Notes under the pieces: generated by a model
Told to the model about the DNA's origin: nothing
Database searches by the model: none
The model's input: the letters and a program-made list of their open reading frames with translations, nothing else
Origin: Gloeophyllum trabeum ATCC 11539
Lineage: Eukaryota > Basidiomycota > Agaricomycetes > Gloeophyllales > Gloeophyllaceae
Length of the DNA stretch: 64,000 bases
NCBI RefSeq assembly: GCF_000344685.1
Contig: NW_006920422.1
Location: forward strand, 1 to 64,000
Reading direction: 5' to 3'
Shown here: positions 47,701 through 59,672 of the stretch, piece after piece
How the letters are laid out: every line of letters begins with the position of its first letter
How positions within the stretch are numbered: position 1 is the first letter of the stretch
Made by a program: the position numbers and the translations under genes

Positions 47701-48762
47701 TACAAGAGGTCAGGAAATGCGAATGTTATTGGAAACCAACATACCTTTATCACATACGGCACCGCGAAACATTGGCGGACGGGCGGGGAGGCATCGATGA
47801 CCGCGCAGATGTTTGCGCACGTCAAAGGTAGATGGGGCGGGAAAAGTGTGAACGGCTGTCCAGAGTACAGGCAGCGAAACCTAGCATGCGGTAGTGAGAA
47901 TGGCTCCAAGAGAACCGCTCGAGACGTGACTTACGTGGCGAAATGACCGTAGCCATGGAAGACGGGAAGAGTACTGAACCCGGGCTTATTCTGATTAAGG
48001 GATGCGTTGGCGATCAAACCATAATGTGTAATATAGCAAGGCTTCGGAAAACCCGTCTGGGAGAAACAAAATATTGAGACCCGACTGATAATACGGCAGC
48101 CGTAGTGAGCACTGACCGATCCAGACGAGTGCAAAATGACACCAGTTCTGCTCTTCTCTTCCTCGGGGCGGACCACGGCCGGAAATGCCTTCACTTCTGC
48201 AGCGGCGATCCCGTCGGGACCCCACAGCGGAAACCTCTGGTCCGGTACGATTCCGACCTGATATCCCTCTGCCTCGAGCTGCTGCTGGGCGTCCTGAGCT
48301 TCTTGGGAGAACTTCGGGCCATAGATAAGGTGGGTTGCGTTCGTCTTCTTAATCAGATGAGCTATTGCGGCGACGGAGTTATTCACGGAGAGGAGGAGGG
48401 CGGTGAGGCCAAGGGTGGCAAGTGCTATTTCTAGGAAAGTCTCGTCGATAGCCGTCGAGACGAGCACGGCGATGACTCTGGAAGGCGGGGTCGTCCCTGG
48501 TGCTGCTTGGGGTTGGAGATTGAGGTCGGCATAGTGCCAGGCCAGTCGATGAACGGCCTTCTCTATATCACGATAGCTAGACAAGGGAACGTGAGTACAG
48601 GGGTGTATTCATCAGTATAAGCGCGACGACGTACGTTAATGGCTGAAGGAGGGCTTTAGACTCTGGGACTCCGGTGTAGATAGCGGGGGTATCGGGCTGC
48701 TCTCGAGCGCGCTTCGCGACGAGCTCAGTAATGGAGCGGGCGTAGAAGTCGACGGCGGGCAT
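44707..48762 (-). CDS. Adenylate-forming reductase (A-PCP-R), NRPS-like
   Basis: A single-module enzyme that activates a carboxylic acid with ATP, tethers it and reduces it with NADPH to the aldehyde. The ATG at 48762 begins MPAVDFYARSITELVAKRA. Adenylation motifs are VILHSSGS|TGFPKPC (core A3, split by an intron), VSYAGAALP, SIYGLTE (core A5) and YGTEIPVATKMSILRP (A10). The carrier motif FGVDSLQGIRIRN has the phosphopantetheine Ser. The reductase domain has VLTGATGSLGAHILAQL as NADPH loop, SSSISC, and GYARSKWVAEKL with the Tyr-x-x-x-Lys pair. HPSWLPVDYAGRAVAEIV and VYHIVNPDTSASWDDIL follow. About a dozen introns are present, and the stop is at 44707. The substrate cannot be read; basidiomycete relatives act on aryl acids or L-aminoadipate. 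Confidence 0.9.
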
Positions 48763-49493
48763 GGCGGACGAGTGCTGTCAACCACTCTTGCCAGCAGCCA
48801 CATACTTGTACTCCAGAGTCCATCGCACACAGGATGCAAAGACACGGGTACGCGGACCGTACGCAGCCCACGGGAATAGGGGCAGGATGACTGGTGACTA
48901 TTCCAGCTTCATGCCGGCCACTTCAGGTATTTTTAGGCAAGTCACAGATGCCAGAATCGCCGGCATCCCGTCTGTAACTGGATCGCGAGTGGTTTGGGTT
49001 CAAGGCAGGGCGTTTGTTGTATCCGAGGGCAGTGATATCGATCACAACCCTAACCTTGTGACCACTTCGAAAGTCGCGTGTCTCAGCCAGTCGGCGTCGT
49101 CGTTCGAAGCCCGTTGTTCGCAGTCCAGAAAGCGCCAGCTAGACAATGCCTTCAGTACTCCCGTCTCATACTCCAAAAAGGCGAGGTCAGGTGTGGTGCA
49201 TGACTATTCCCTGACCTGGTTTAGCTATGGCAAATCCGGAGTACGGAAGATTCAAATCTTGTGGGGCCGCGCAATGCGTACTAGCTCGAGAAGGGCGTTC
49301 GTCTGCTGACCTCCGAGTCTCGCTTCCGCCATCTGCCCGGCAATAACGTTGGTAAAGATATGACTTCTCTTAGCACAGAAATATCGCGACGGCCGGGCCG
49401 CTCTCTCGCGTTCGCATTCTGCTAAAGTGCGGACTTGCAACGGCCGAATTCTGCATCTTGTCCTGGACGTCGCCACCGAAGGGACTATCCATC
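48763..49493. promoter_or_regulatory. Divergent promoter, reductase / MFS transporter
   Basis: 731 bases lie between the opposed starts of the reductase and the transporter. No coding frame is credible. The head-to-head arrangement would allow co-regulation. Confidence 0.4.
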
Positions 49494-52029
49494 ATGACTG
49501 AGAGGGTTCACGTTGCACCCGCTGTCCTTGCTCCCGGCGCTATGGGTGAGGACGTCCGCGTGGAGAAGGAGAAAGAGCAGAGCGTCGAACAGCTCGAAAT
49601 CGCGCCCGACGACTTGGTTTGGGCTACGCGAGAGGCCGAGGACGTTGAACCGCCCCGGTCGTTCTTTGGCAAGTTTCTCAAGAAGAACCCTTCTCCCCAG
49701 TTCCTCGCCGATGTCCAGAAGATGAACACGATCGTGCTCGACCCCGTTCAAGTCAAGCGCATCGAACGCAAAGTGGACGCGCTCATTATCCCGGCTCTTG
49801 CAGTCTGCTATGCAGTGAGTTCTCTCTTGTCTTAATGATCTGAATGAACACTGATCTTTGCCCCCTAGTTCTACTACATGTAAGTCATTTCATGCGCATT
49901 CGTATTCTCGTCTCAACTCCGCGTTCACAGCGACAAGACCACCCTTTCTTACGCCGCTATTTTCGGACGTAAGTACGCTTTTTGCCGAGGACCCCCGAAA
50001 TCCTGATGTAGCTTCATGTGTCAGTGAAAAAGGACCTCAAACTTTTGGCGTCTGAATACGTGAGCTATCTCAGTACTTGACACCTCGAATAACATCACTG
50101 ACACGTCGAAGAGCTGGCTTTCTAGTCTCTTCTACTGTGCGTATTTGTCCTGTGTTTCTCATACGGCTGACCGATAGTGCTCATACAGTCGGCTGGCTTG
50201 GATGGGCTCTACCCACGAACATGCTCATGCAGAAGTTCCCACTCAACAAGTATCTGGCGTTCAACGTATGTCCCCGCCTTGCTCTTCGGGACCTCTGAAC
50301 ACATTTCCAGCCATTCAGATATTCATGTGGGGGGTCCTCTTGATGTGTCAAGCCGCAAGCAGGAACTTTACCGAGCTCGCTGTTCTGCGTGTCTTGTCCG
50401 GCGCGTTCGAGGCGACCGCGGACCCGGCGTTCCTTCTCATCACTGCGACCTGGTACACAAGGGGTCAGCAGCCGATCCGTATTGGCTGGTGGTACTGGTA
50501 CGCTTCGTTCGTTGTGCTCGTAACTATCCCGTTTTAATATCATGCTGGTAGTGCGAACGGCCTTGGTATTGCCCTCGGCGGTCTGCTCGGGTACGCGATC
50601 GGACATGTAAGTGTCATATTCTGGATGCTTTCCCTTGCGTAGACGAGCTCTCCTCTAGATCAAGGGCGCACTTTCGTCGTGGAAGTATGAATTCCTGATC
50701 ATCGGCGCTCTCTGCTCCGGATGGTCCATCATTCTGTTTATCTTTGTCCCGGACTCGCCGTACACTACCCACTGGTTCACGAGGCCCGAGCGGCTGATTA
50801 TTGTCTCGAGGTTTGTTATTGTGGTCGTTAGTTTCAAGCATATATTTACGAGCACTTGCTTACAGGAAACGGAATGATCATCATGGGCCTGAACATCGCC
50901 AGTGAGTCTCTCGCAACCATTGTGGCCATAGCTGTGTCTCACCTTGTCTCTGTAGATGGAATGCTTCTCAGGTGCTGGAGGCTTTCATCGACCCGAAGAT
51001 CTACCTGTTCTTCCTCTTCGGGTTCTTTGCCAATGTCCCCAACGTAAGTTCATGCCTTTGAAACGACGTTCGGTGGATGACGGTTGTCTGCAGGGTGGCA
51101 CGTCCAACTTCGGCACTCTGATCACGAAAGGGTACGTCACTGCCTTCGTTTTCCGGTTCCTTGGGCTCCCGCTGACTCGCTGTCAGGTTCGGCTTTGGCA
51201 CGTTGGAGACCACCTTGATGCAGATCCCTTATGGCTTCATCATTGTTCTTTTGTAAGTTATTCTGCTCAAATATCCATCTGATTCTCTCACAGTTATCTC
51301 AGCATCCTTGTCGCTATGTATGCAACACAGAGGATGCCCAAGAATACCCGTACTATACTTATGGTCTTGACGAACATTCCGACTGTTGTCGGCTTCGCCA
51401 TGGTCGCCTGGGCTGAGCCGAAAGTTGCTCGACTCATCGGCTACTGTAGGATCTTAATCCTTCTATGCAACAATGTAGCACACTAACTCGTATCCCAGGG
51501 ATCACGGGCGCCTCTAATGCAACCTTTGTTGTTGGTCTGTCACTTGTTTCAGGTAATGTTGGTGGTCAGACCAAGAAAGCCCTCGCAAGTGCTGCGGTGT
51601 TCTTGGGTGTTGCTACTGGGTGTGTTTCCGCATCTGAGTATGTTCACTTCACTGAATAAATGTCTCATGTCCGGCAGGAATATCGTTGGACCTTTCCTCT
51701 TTTTAGACTCAGAGGCTCCTGTCTACACAACCGGGATTATTGGCTGCCTGGTGTCTCGTGCACTTGAGGTGAGCTGGCTTCATTGGCATCTTCTCTTTCT
51801 TGATGGACTATGATGCTGCAGATTGTTGTCATTATAATCTTGCGCATCCTCTTTGTGACTGCAAATCAGCGCCGTGACAGGGCTGCTGTTGATGGTAACA
51901 TGCCAGCAAGAGAGGACCTGGACAACGAGGATATCTCTGACTGGAAGAACCCACACTTCCGCTATGTGGCTGTAAGTCGGGCTTCCCAACTGGCATCTGA
52001 AGTGTGTAATTTACTCCCAGGAACAGTGA
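49494..52029 (+). CDS. MFS transporter, allantoate permease (ACS) family
   Basis: A plasma-membrane secondary transporter of the Dal5/anion:cation symporter group. The ATG at 49494 opens a hydrophilic N-terminus (MTERVHVAPAVLAPGAM..) and RIERKVDALIIPALAVCYA, the first membrane helix. Many short exons give DKTTLSYAAIFG, SWLSSLFY, GWLGWALPTNMLMQKFPLNK and ELAVLRVLSGAFEATADPAF, the sequence typical of the family around helix 4. GLGIALGGLLGYAIGH, FFLFGFFANVPNGGTSNFG and ASNATFVVGLSLVSGNVGGQ are further helices. The last exons end WKNPHFRYVA, then an intron (51972-52020) and Glu-Gln-stop at 52029. Twelve helices are likely. Substrates of this family are small carboxylates, vitamins or dipeptides. 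Confidence 0.88.
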
Positions 52030-52667
52030 CACTATTGATGTAGTACTGTGGTTTTCATTCACTCTTCTACTGGTCCCCAATACTTTAATGCAGTGATAGC
52101 ATTGTTCATACTGGAGATGAATCATTATGGTATATACTCATGTTTAAGCATGATTCTAAGATATCTCAATAGTGTCTGGAAGGTCTAAGTGAACTGTGAC
52201 TGTTCTGATTACGAGTCCTGAGGTATGAAGGATGAGTCCTTATGCTCAAAGTTGAGCACTTTGCCAAACACATGCACCATGGGAACAAAATGCTGAGAAG
52301 TTGTGGGAATAAATTTGTGTAGTGGCCCATACAAAGTTAAATGTCCGATCCTATGTCTGCTTGTAGTGGTGACTACAAATTGACTACAAAATCGGGTTTG
52401 TAGTGTCTGTTTCGTTTCTGTTTGTCCCTCACTCAGCACTGTTCCACCGAACATTCTGCACTTCTCAGTGTAAGCTTTGGAGCATGTTGTTAGGAAGCGA
52501 TGTCCTAACTAGTCGTCTTGAGATAACTGGGCCACATGCCAACAGTTATGTCATCACTACCTCAGTAAGCGTACTGAAAGGTAGGTCTGGCCGGGCCAAT
52601 GCCAACGGTCAAGTCAAGAGTCCAGGTAATCACTGTATTCAACAGGAGGTTGAACTAAGGAATACAT
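52030..52667. other. Intergenic, edge of the transposon-rich region
   Basis: No gene recognised. Around 52370-52405 the words GTGACTACAAATTG, ACTACAAAAT and GTTTGTAGTG recur in both orientations and form a small imperfect palindrome. AT content rises from here on. Confidence 0.4.
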
Positions 52668-53109
52668 AAGGTTGGGCACAGGTGGCGGGTGCCACTGTGG
52701 TATTCAACCCGAGGGCTCAGGTGCAGGTACAGTGCGTGAACTGTCCACACCGTGCCATACCGCGACCCACAACGCCGGGCATACAGGTCTGCGGTTCTCA
52801 TTGAGGGGTCCTATTTTATACCTGAAATGATCAATTTTAGACTTAGAAATCGACTGACCAGTCATTTAGGGAGCATATTAAGACCACTACCAGCCTTGTG
52901 AGCAACTTATGTGCAATGGGCGAGGACCCAGCTCACCTGGTAAGCCATTCTCGATGCCTGTGTAGTGGTCCCAGGTGGCCTTGGGCATCGGCCAACAACC
53001 CGCGGTCTCGATGGCGGGTTTTAGACCCACACCCGCCGGGGGTATGGAGTATGCGGGTGCGGGTGCGGTGTCACTCTGACCACCTGCGGTGCGACCCGCA
53101 CCCAACACT
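52668..53109. mobile_element. Non-autonomous hAT-like MITE, 442 bp
   Basis: The left end has GTTGGGCACAGGT (52671). The reverse complement of the right end has GTTGGGTGCGGGT, differing only by three transitions. The element is flanked by AGGAATACAT on both sides (52658-52667 and 53110-53119); the 8-bp core fits a hAT-type target duplication. The interior is GC-rich, with repeated GCGGGTGCGGGTGCGG-type words and no transposase frame. The superfamily call rests on duplication length and terminal style. Confidence 0.75.
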
Positions 53110-53119
53110 AGGAATACAT

Positions 53120-53933
53120 GGGTTTTCCTACAGTATATACAGTAACTGGTATAGGGGTTAATACCTAAAGAAGTGAACAATAAGAAAGGACACATAAGCT
53201 ATCCTGTGAGAACATAACTCAGAGATATGAGAAGTACAAGGGCACTCATTGGTGGAAGGTGAGTCAGGAGAGATAAGGTGTGAAAAGAGATAGCGTCCAT
53301 GGGAGGTTCTACTCAGAGAAAGTACTGTCCAATAGCAATGCTCAAAATGGAAATAGAATGAGATAAGCATGGGAAAATTGTAACACATGTAACACGTATA
53401 CCAGAATATTTTCAAGATTTGTGGATCAGTGTGCCATTTTCCATAGTCAGAGGGCCTTTGTTACCATGGGAATTGACTAGGTGCGGTAGTTGAAGATGCG
53501 GTGCTGGGGTCCTCAATGTGCCGGTTGGGATTTGAGCAGTTTGATTGGCTCCCAAATTGATGTGGCACGCTAGTTTGTGTGATGTAGGTACTTGGATGTG
53601 CTTTATGGCAATGTCATGCATTCAGAATATTGGATATGTTTGATTCTGACAGATTAGATATTGTATTGTCCTACTAGTGACATTTGCGGTGATTTACATA
53701 TCTATATCAAATATATATGTATCGGTTGCTTCTTGTTCAGGAAGGGGTTCGCGTAGTCTGATGATTATATGCTTTGTTACTGTGTGACCTTTTATTATTG
53801 GTGATTGATTTCTCCATGCCTGGTGTCCCTCTGGTAGGGATTGTGATTGGCTGTGATTACTTGGTCCTGCACTTTGTAGTGCCTTTACTGTTCATTCAGC
53901 CGTTCTATCACTCTTGGTTGTGTACTCCTCGTC
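53120..53933. other. AT-rich intergenic region
   Basis: No gene recognised. It should include the promoter of the disrupted JmjC-like gene; AT-rich words lie at 53690-53720 (TATATCAAATATATATG). Confidence 0.35.
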
Positions 53934-55265
53934 ATGTCTTTATCTTCTGAAGTCCAGATTCCAAAGCTTGATTTTTCCACTGGTCACTTTGACGTCTCCA
54001 GGGAATCTCATGCTGTGGTAGTACTTATGAAACAGCTGACTGGTGTTGTCCATCCTCAGGGTCACATTGCTTGTTTCCGGTTGTTCAAGGCTCCTTTCTT
54101 GCCCACTGACCCTCATGCCTTTATGGTGGATAGGCCCACTGTTGGGGATCTTTGGTTGTGTACTCAGCCTGGTTCTGAATCTCTCTGGTGTCGAGAGACC
54201 GCTCAGATTTGGGTTGAGTGGGATCGTACGGATGTATACACTTTTCATCCTGATCTGCAACTTCAAAAATACAACCTTGTGTTGTCTGGAGCCATGGAAT
54301 GTACTCATCAGGGTCTTTCTTAGGACCTATCTTCTAAGAAGGCTTCGGTGGAAAAACCCATATCTTATGGTCTATTCACTGGGCGCAGCATGGCCAGGTT
54401 GGTTTCCCATTATTTGTCTTTTATATTGCTTCAATCTGTGTGCTAGGCATATCAAACTCCTGCAACTTTAGGTCACTTGGTCACTTGATCCATCTCCAGG
54501 ACACCCGGCATTGTCAGACCTGCTGTTCATCTGCCGTCTCTTTCGACTTTTGGTGTTGATTTCAGCCTCGATGGTGTACCCAGGTTTTCCAATACTCCTC
54601 CGAGTACTTTGACTAGTCTCACTGATTCCGATGTGGAGGATATGGCTGCTCAATTGGATGTTATGGATATGATTGCTGGCGTTGAAGGTGTAGAGTTCCC
54701 TGCTGGTACCGGTCAAGTCAAATGGGCCAATGGTATGGTCACTATGGAGCCTTGGATTATGCCTATTGGCAAAGTTGGTCCAGTATGATTTCACCCATCT
54801 GGATATGTTATATATATTCATTGTTTTATAGGATGTTTTGGGGGTGCGTGCTATGGCTTCTGCTCAAGATATATCACAAATTGAGTCTAAGGACTCTTTT
54901 GTGTATATATGCGATATTCATGATAGGTGTAAGAATGTCGGGGATCCGGCCTTTGAGGATTGCACTGCGGTAGTTCAGCTCATCAAGGATAAGATTTCAC
55001 GTGGTACTCTGGTGCTTATCCGAGGATTTCCTCTTCCTTCCATTGAATGGGATTTGTCATCTGTAAATCATATGAAGGGCTCTTTGCTTACTCCCCTTTC
55101 TATTCAAGGTATAGTATATTTATTCTTGAATGAACATATTCTTACTGCTCTTCCTTTTTAATTTCTATATAGAGGCTAAACTTTGTATGGCCTCTGAAAC
55201 TTATACCAAGAGTCCTGTTGCTGATCTCCACTTGTAATTGAAACTCGGTGACTTTATAGTAACCA

Positions 55266-55273
55266 CTAGTGAT
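55266..55273. repeat. Target duplication, left copy (hAT)
   Basis: CTAGTGAT, identical to 59665-59672. It codes for part of Thr-Ser-Asp in the host JmjC-like gene on the left, and the right copy continues the same frame. Confidence 0.85.
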
Positions 55274-58200
55274 TTCCCGGGCCGGGCTGGGCCTGAAGCC
55301 CGCAGGCTTTGAGAAATCAAGGCCTGGGTCAGGCTCGGGCTTCAGCCCGGCATACTGTGACCGGAAAAGGAAATTCAGCTACTTATGTTTGTAGAATGCT
55401 TGTGCAATGTGCAGATGCAATTTTCTCGGCCGGTGTAGAGTTTTCTATACAAAAATTGAGGTCAAATATAGAGAATAGAGATATCTACAGCCATTTGTAT
55501 CAATCAGGGGAACACAAGGAAATCAATATCCCCAGCTCCATGGGTCACTGGATTCCACATCCGACTCCTCTGCATCACTGTCCAAGTCTAATTCCATCGT
55601 GAAACCGCTATCTGTGGCACTGGGGGGGATAGAATCTATTAACTTATCTTCCTGGTCTGCTTCTGCCAGAAGCTCCTCCTCAAGGGCTAAAGTTGGTCCC
55701 GAGGGCCGGATAAGCAGATCATGTCGCATCGCGCACTTCAACCCTTGCAGCACCTCGACAATGTCAGCCTTAAGTCTATTGCGACGCTTCGTCAGGGTGA
55801 TGCCAGCCCCAGAGAATGCCCATTCACTGGACACGGAGGAGGCCATAACGGGGAGGTAGTTGCGCGCTAGAGAAGCCCACACAGGATACCGAGCTTGGTT
55901 TAGCTGCATGAAGACATTAGTTAGTATGCATGGCGAGTTATGAGGCCACAAAATAGTGAACTCACACCCCACCATGTGGTAATTGTTGTATCCTCCGTTA
56001 TCTCATCCTCACCGTCGAGATACTTGTTGAATGCTTGTTCCCACGGAGGAGTTGGGCTCGCGCTGGTGTCAGGGGCGGAAGTGGGGTTGGGAGCAGGAGA
56101 TGTAGAGGGCGAAGACGAGAGCGATGCCATGTCTCCGAGACTAAGCAGGTGGCGTAACTTTTGATTCTTGTTGGACTTCTTGACTGTGGTTATAACACCG
56201 CTGGGGTACATCTGAAGATAGCGTTCTTTGAACTGCATTGTGTCAGTAAGGAACTGAATAGAAGGTTAGGCGTCCATACAATTCGCTTGGCTGAAACAAA
56301 AACTTCTGCATACAACACTTCTGGCCATGTTTGCTTGATTTGGCTTAACTTTTCCAAAGGGTCAAGCACTGGGACAGGTGTATCAGTAAAAGACAACCGA
56401 AAAGCACCAAAAGCGTACCCATGGCAATAATATATGCATCAGAATCGGCCGTTAGATCATAGTACTCCTTCACAGTGTCTAGGGCCTTCTCCAGTGCCGA
56501 ATGGAAGGGCTGATAATGCGCTTCCGTTAGGCACCGGCTCCAGACAGCGTGCAATGCCTCTAGAGCTGGAAGCGCAATATGAAGCGCCGGGAAACAGTCC
56601 GACGAGAAGGACTGCTGCGCGAGGTCTGGAACCTGAGCAGATGTCAGCTAAAAATGGCAAAGCAACAAGTATAGCGCCTTACCTGAAGCAATTCCAAAAA
56701 CTTCCGTACCCGCAACCACTCCGCATCAGAGAGACAGAGGTGATGAAGCTTTGCGGACTTCGCCGCATTGGCTTCCACCCAGATAATCTCCTGCACGAAC
56801 TGGTCCACAGCCTGTAGTTGGCATAAGAATAGGATTATGATAATAGTGTAACGAGGCGCACCTTTCGAAGGTTCACAGCGAGATGCAACATCAAATTTGT
56901 TGATGACCAGTGGACGGGCATATCAAGGGTCAGCATCCTTGGTTGCGGCAAGGCCTTGGATGATGCCTGCACACCAGGCGTCGCATCTTCCGCGCCGTCG
57001 GCAGCCTGAGAAGCTCCACCCGGTGCTGCAGCTCCATCTTCAGCATGAGGGGCTTGTATCTTAAGAAACATGTCTTTCCACTTGCTGGACGATCGAACCT
57101 GTCACACACTGTGAGCATGACTAGTACCGGTAGCCCAGCGCACAGATCACGGGTAGGGGTACGCGCGCATACTATTATGTGTTGTGCTCAGTACACGCGA
57201 CCTGGCGACTCTCGAGAACGCGTCGTCGGTTGCGCTTTCCAAAACGCGACCCGCACGTACACGCGTACCCGTACCTGACCTGTCGACGCAGGCTCGCATA
57301 CGGGTGTGGTACGGGTACGCAGCGGGACAACGTATGGCACGATGACTTGAAATGTGGATGACGGACTTGCCTTCACTGCAATCGACCGTACGATACCCAC
57401 TTTGTCTCGGTCTGTAGGGACATGTGCTTCTGGGTTCATAGGGTCGTAGTGCTTTGCAGGGCTGTACGTCTTGATTAACGATTGAGTTGCCAGATTAATA
57501 ACATGTGCGAGGCAACTGAATGCCTTCAGTAGCGGCCCGGGTAGTCGTTGAGATGTATGAATACATACCGGATACGCCATTTTTGCGGATCGTAGTCTCG
57601 CCCGCAAGCCTGCTTAATCAAGCACGCCAACTCAGCCATCATGGTATCATTGTTTGATGCATTGTCTGCCGTCATGTGTCCGAACTGGTGTATGTACTAA
57701 ATGCTAAATGGAACACAATAACTGGAGTGATAGACACACCTTGTGAACGATCCCAACTCGATACAGAATCTTGAAAAGGGCTTGCCCGAGGCGCTTACCT
57801 GTATGTGAGGAATTGAGTCTCACGAATCCTAGGATGTCCGACTGGAGCTCCCAGCAATTTGGCGCAGTTTCCTCAATCCAATGGCCTGTAACCACCATGT
57901 ACGAGTCATGCGAGACATCTGACTTCCAGCAGTCTTCAGTGCTGCTGACCTCCCCTAGAACGTTTGGGCCCTGGAGCGAATGAGATGACCAAAGAGCTGA
58001 GGTATGCGAATCCATACTCACGTTCAAGCGCTTCTTCAACTGGGCAAGATGATCACGGAAGAGATCAATGATCTCCTTCCTCGTAGATTTCTTACCTGGT
58101 ATCTTGATACCCGTCTTCGTCCGATTTGCAATGTTGATCATCCGCTTGAACTTCGGGTGTTTGAACGCTTGAATAGGCTGCATTATTGGAGTTATCAGAA

Positions 58201-59664
58201 ACTAATTTCAATGCAGGATGAGCAGGGCATACCTGATTGGTGGCGACAAGCCATTCTATGGCTGCTTGCTTGAAGTCTTCAGATGTGTAGCTGACCTCTA
58301 TATAGTCGGAGTTCCTTGGTAGCTCAGTAACGTGTCAGTCAAGGGAGCTTTGGTTAAGGCAAGACTTCACTTGCTGAGCGCGAGCATCGACATCCTTCTG
58401 GAGCATAGACGGGAACTGGTTTTCTTCGGCCCATTTCCTGTACTTGCTCTGTTCCGGTTAATATGACAATGTGCTTTTCAGGTAATGAACATACCTCATG
58501 CTCCTTCGCAAGGTGCCGGCGGGCAGTCGTGAGATCAGACACATAGGTGATCTTCGGAGCGTTGGATTTGCTATGACATCTCAGTCAGTGGGAATGTAGC
58601 ATGTTGTCAATGATGCTCATCACTTACCTGCAGAGCGTACAATCGTGCAATCGCCGCTTCTTCCCATGCTGGATTTCTGTACGCGCATTGTTAAAGAACC
58701 CACAGACGTCATCGCCACCACTAGCCCGCTTCTTCTCCTTAGGGACTGTCTCGTCGATTGCAGTAAGATCCTTGTCTTTGAGGAACCCGTCAGCGTCGAC
58801 CTCCTCAGGGTTCGGGAGTATGCTTGACCCTGCAGGCCCTGGCCCTGATGAAGAATGAAGGACTGTTAAGTTTGGACCGCGTGACAAAGTTAAATATACC
58901 TTCAGCGTTATTGGGTGGTTTACTAGCCCCGGTCTTCTTTTTTGCCTTTTTGGACGTTCCCTGAGGAGTGTGAGGCATATTCTTCATCTTTTTGGCAGAC
59001 AGGTTGCTTGAGGTGCCGCCATCTTCATTGCCAGAACTTAATACTTCAATGTCTGAAGTCTCGTCCTGGGCTTTCCTTTTCTGCCTGTTGATGAAACCTG
59101 CACCGTCCTTGTGGTTCACGTTGAGGCAGAAATTATCATCTGCCAGCTTGAATGTGAGCTTTGTCTTGCGTGCAGGGCGGCGGCTGACAGTGACTTCATT
59201 TTCGGAGGCATTGCTGTCGGAATCAAGTATGGCAGCCATGGGGGTGAAAGGCGAAAAAAGTCCTTTGTACCAGTTTGGTTATCATGCTACCCTTTCCCAG
59301 GGACAGGTCTGGTGTTCAAGCTTCATATAGGCTAAAGCACTTATGCACTGGAAAACAAACATTCATTGTATCACACACAACCTGAGATCTACGAACAAAG
59401 TAGTTATAACAGAAACACAGACTACACGCGGAGTTGGGCGCTGCTGCTTCTCCAGCGCTTGAGAGTAATATTAACAATGTTTGCCTAATTGGGACATCCA
59501 TGACTGGGCTTATGGGCCCGGGCTTGGGCTTTTCCATACTTAGGCCCGAGCCTGAGCCCACAGATGATTGTGGGCTTGGGCCCGGGCCGGGCCAGGCTGG
59601 GTATCTGGGCTTGAGGATTCCCAGGATAGTCCAAAGATGTGTGGCAACTTATTAGACAGCTATT
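55274..59664 (-). mobile_element. hAT DNA transposon, 4391 bp
   Basis: The element lies between two copies of CTAGTGAT (55266-55273 and 59665-59672), an 8-bp duplication typical of hAT. It carries one transposase gene on the minus strand. Both subterminal regions are dense in GGGCCCGGGCC and GGCTCGGGC-type words (55275-55355 and 59510-59620), which resemble hAT subterminal transposase sites. Long terminal inverted repeats are not visible: the left starts TTCCCGGGCC and the right ends AGCTATT. The boundaries are deduced from the duplication and from the host gene frame that reads across it. One terminus may be altered. Confidence 0.85.
55523..59239 (-). CDS. hAT transposase with BED zinc finger
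   Basis: The ATG at 59239 starts MAAILDSDSNASENEVTVSR, then a Lys-rich segment. A BED-type zinc finger follows (CTLCRKSNAP and later RRHLAKEHE). The RNase H-like core includes FKHPKFKRMINIANRTKTGI, SYMVVTGHWIE, LGQALFKILYRVGIVHK and FGHMTADNASNDTMMAELA with a catalytic Asp. CLAHVINLATQSLIKTYS, DMPVHWSSTNLMLHLAVNLR (the conserved Trp) and IIAMVLDPLEKL follow. The C-terminal dimerisation domain is complete: YPVWASLARNYLPVMASS, SEWAFSGAGITLTKRRN and RLKADIVEVLQGLKCAMRHD. The stop at 55523 ends an acidic tail. About ten short introns join in phase with no stop found, so it could be functional. Confidence 0.85.
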
Positions 59665-59672
59665 CTAGTGAT
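59665..59672. repeat. Target duplication, right copy (hAT)
   Basis: CTAGTGAT, identical to 55266-55273. Removing the element and one copy leaves the host frame open across the join. Confidence 0.85.
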
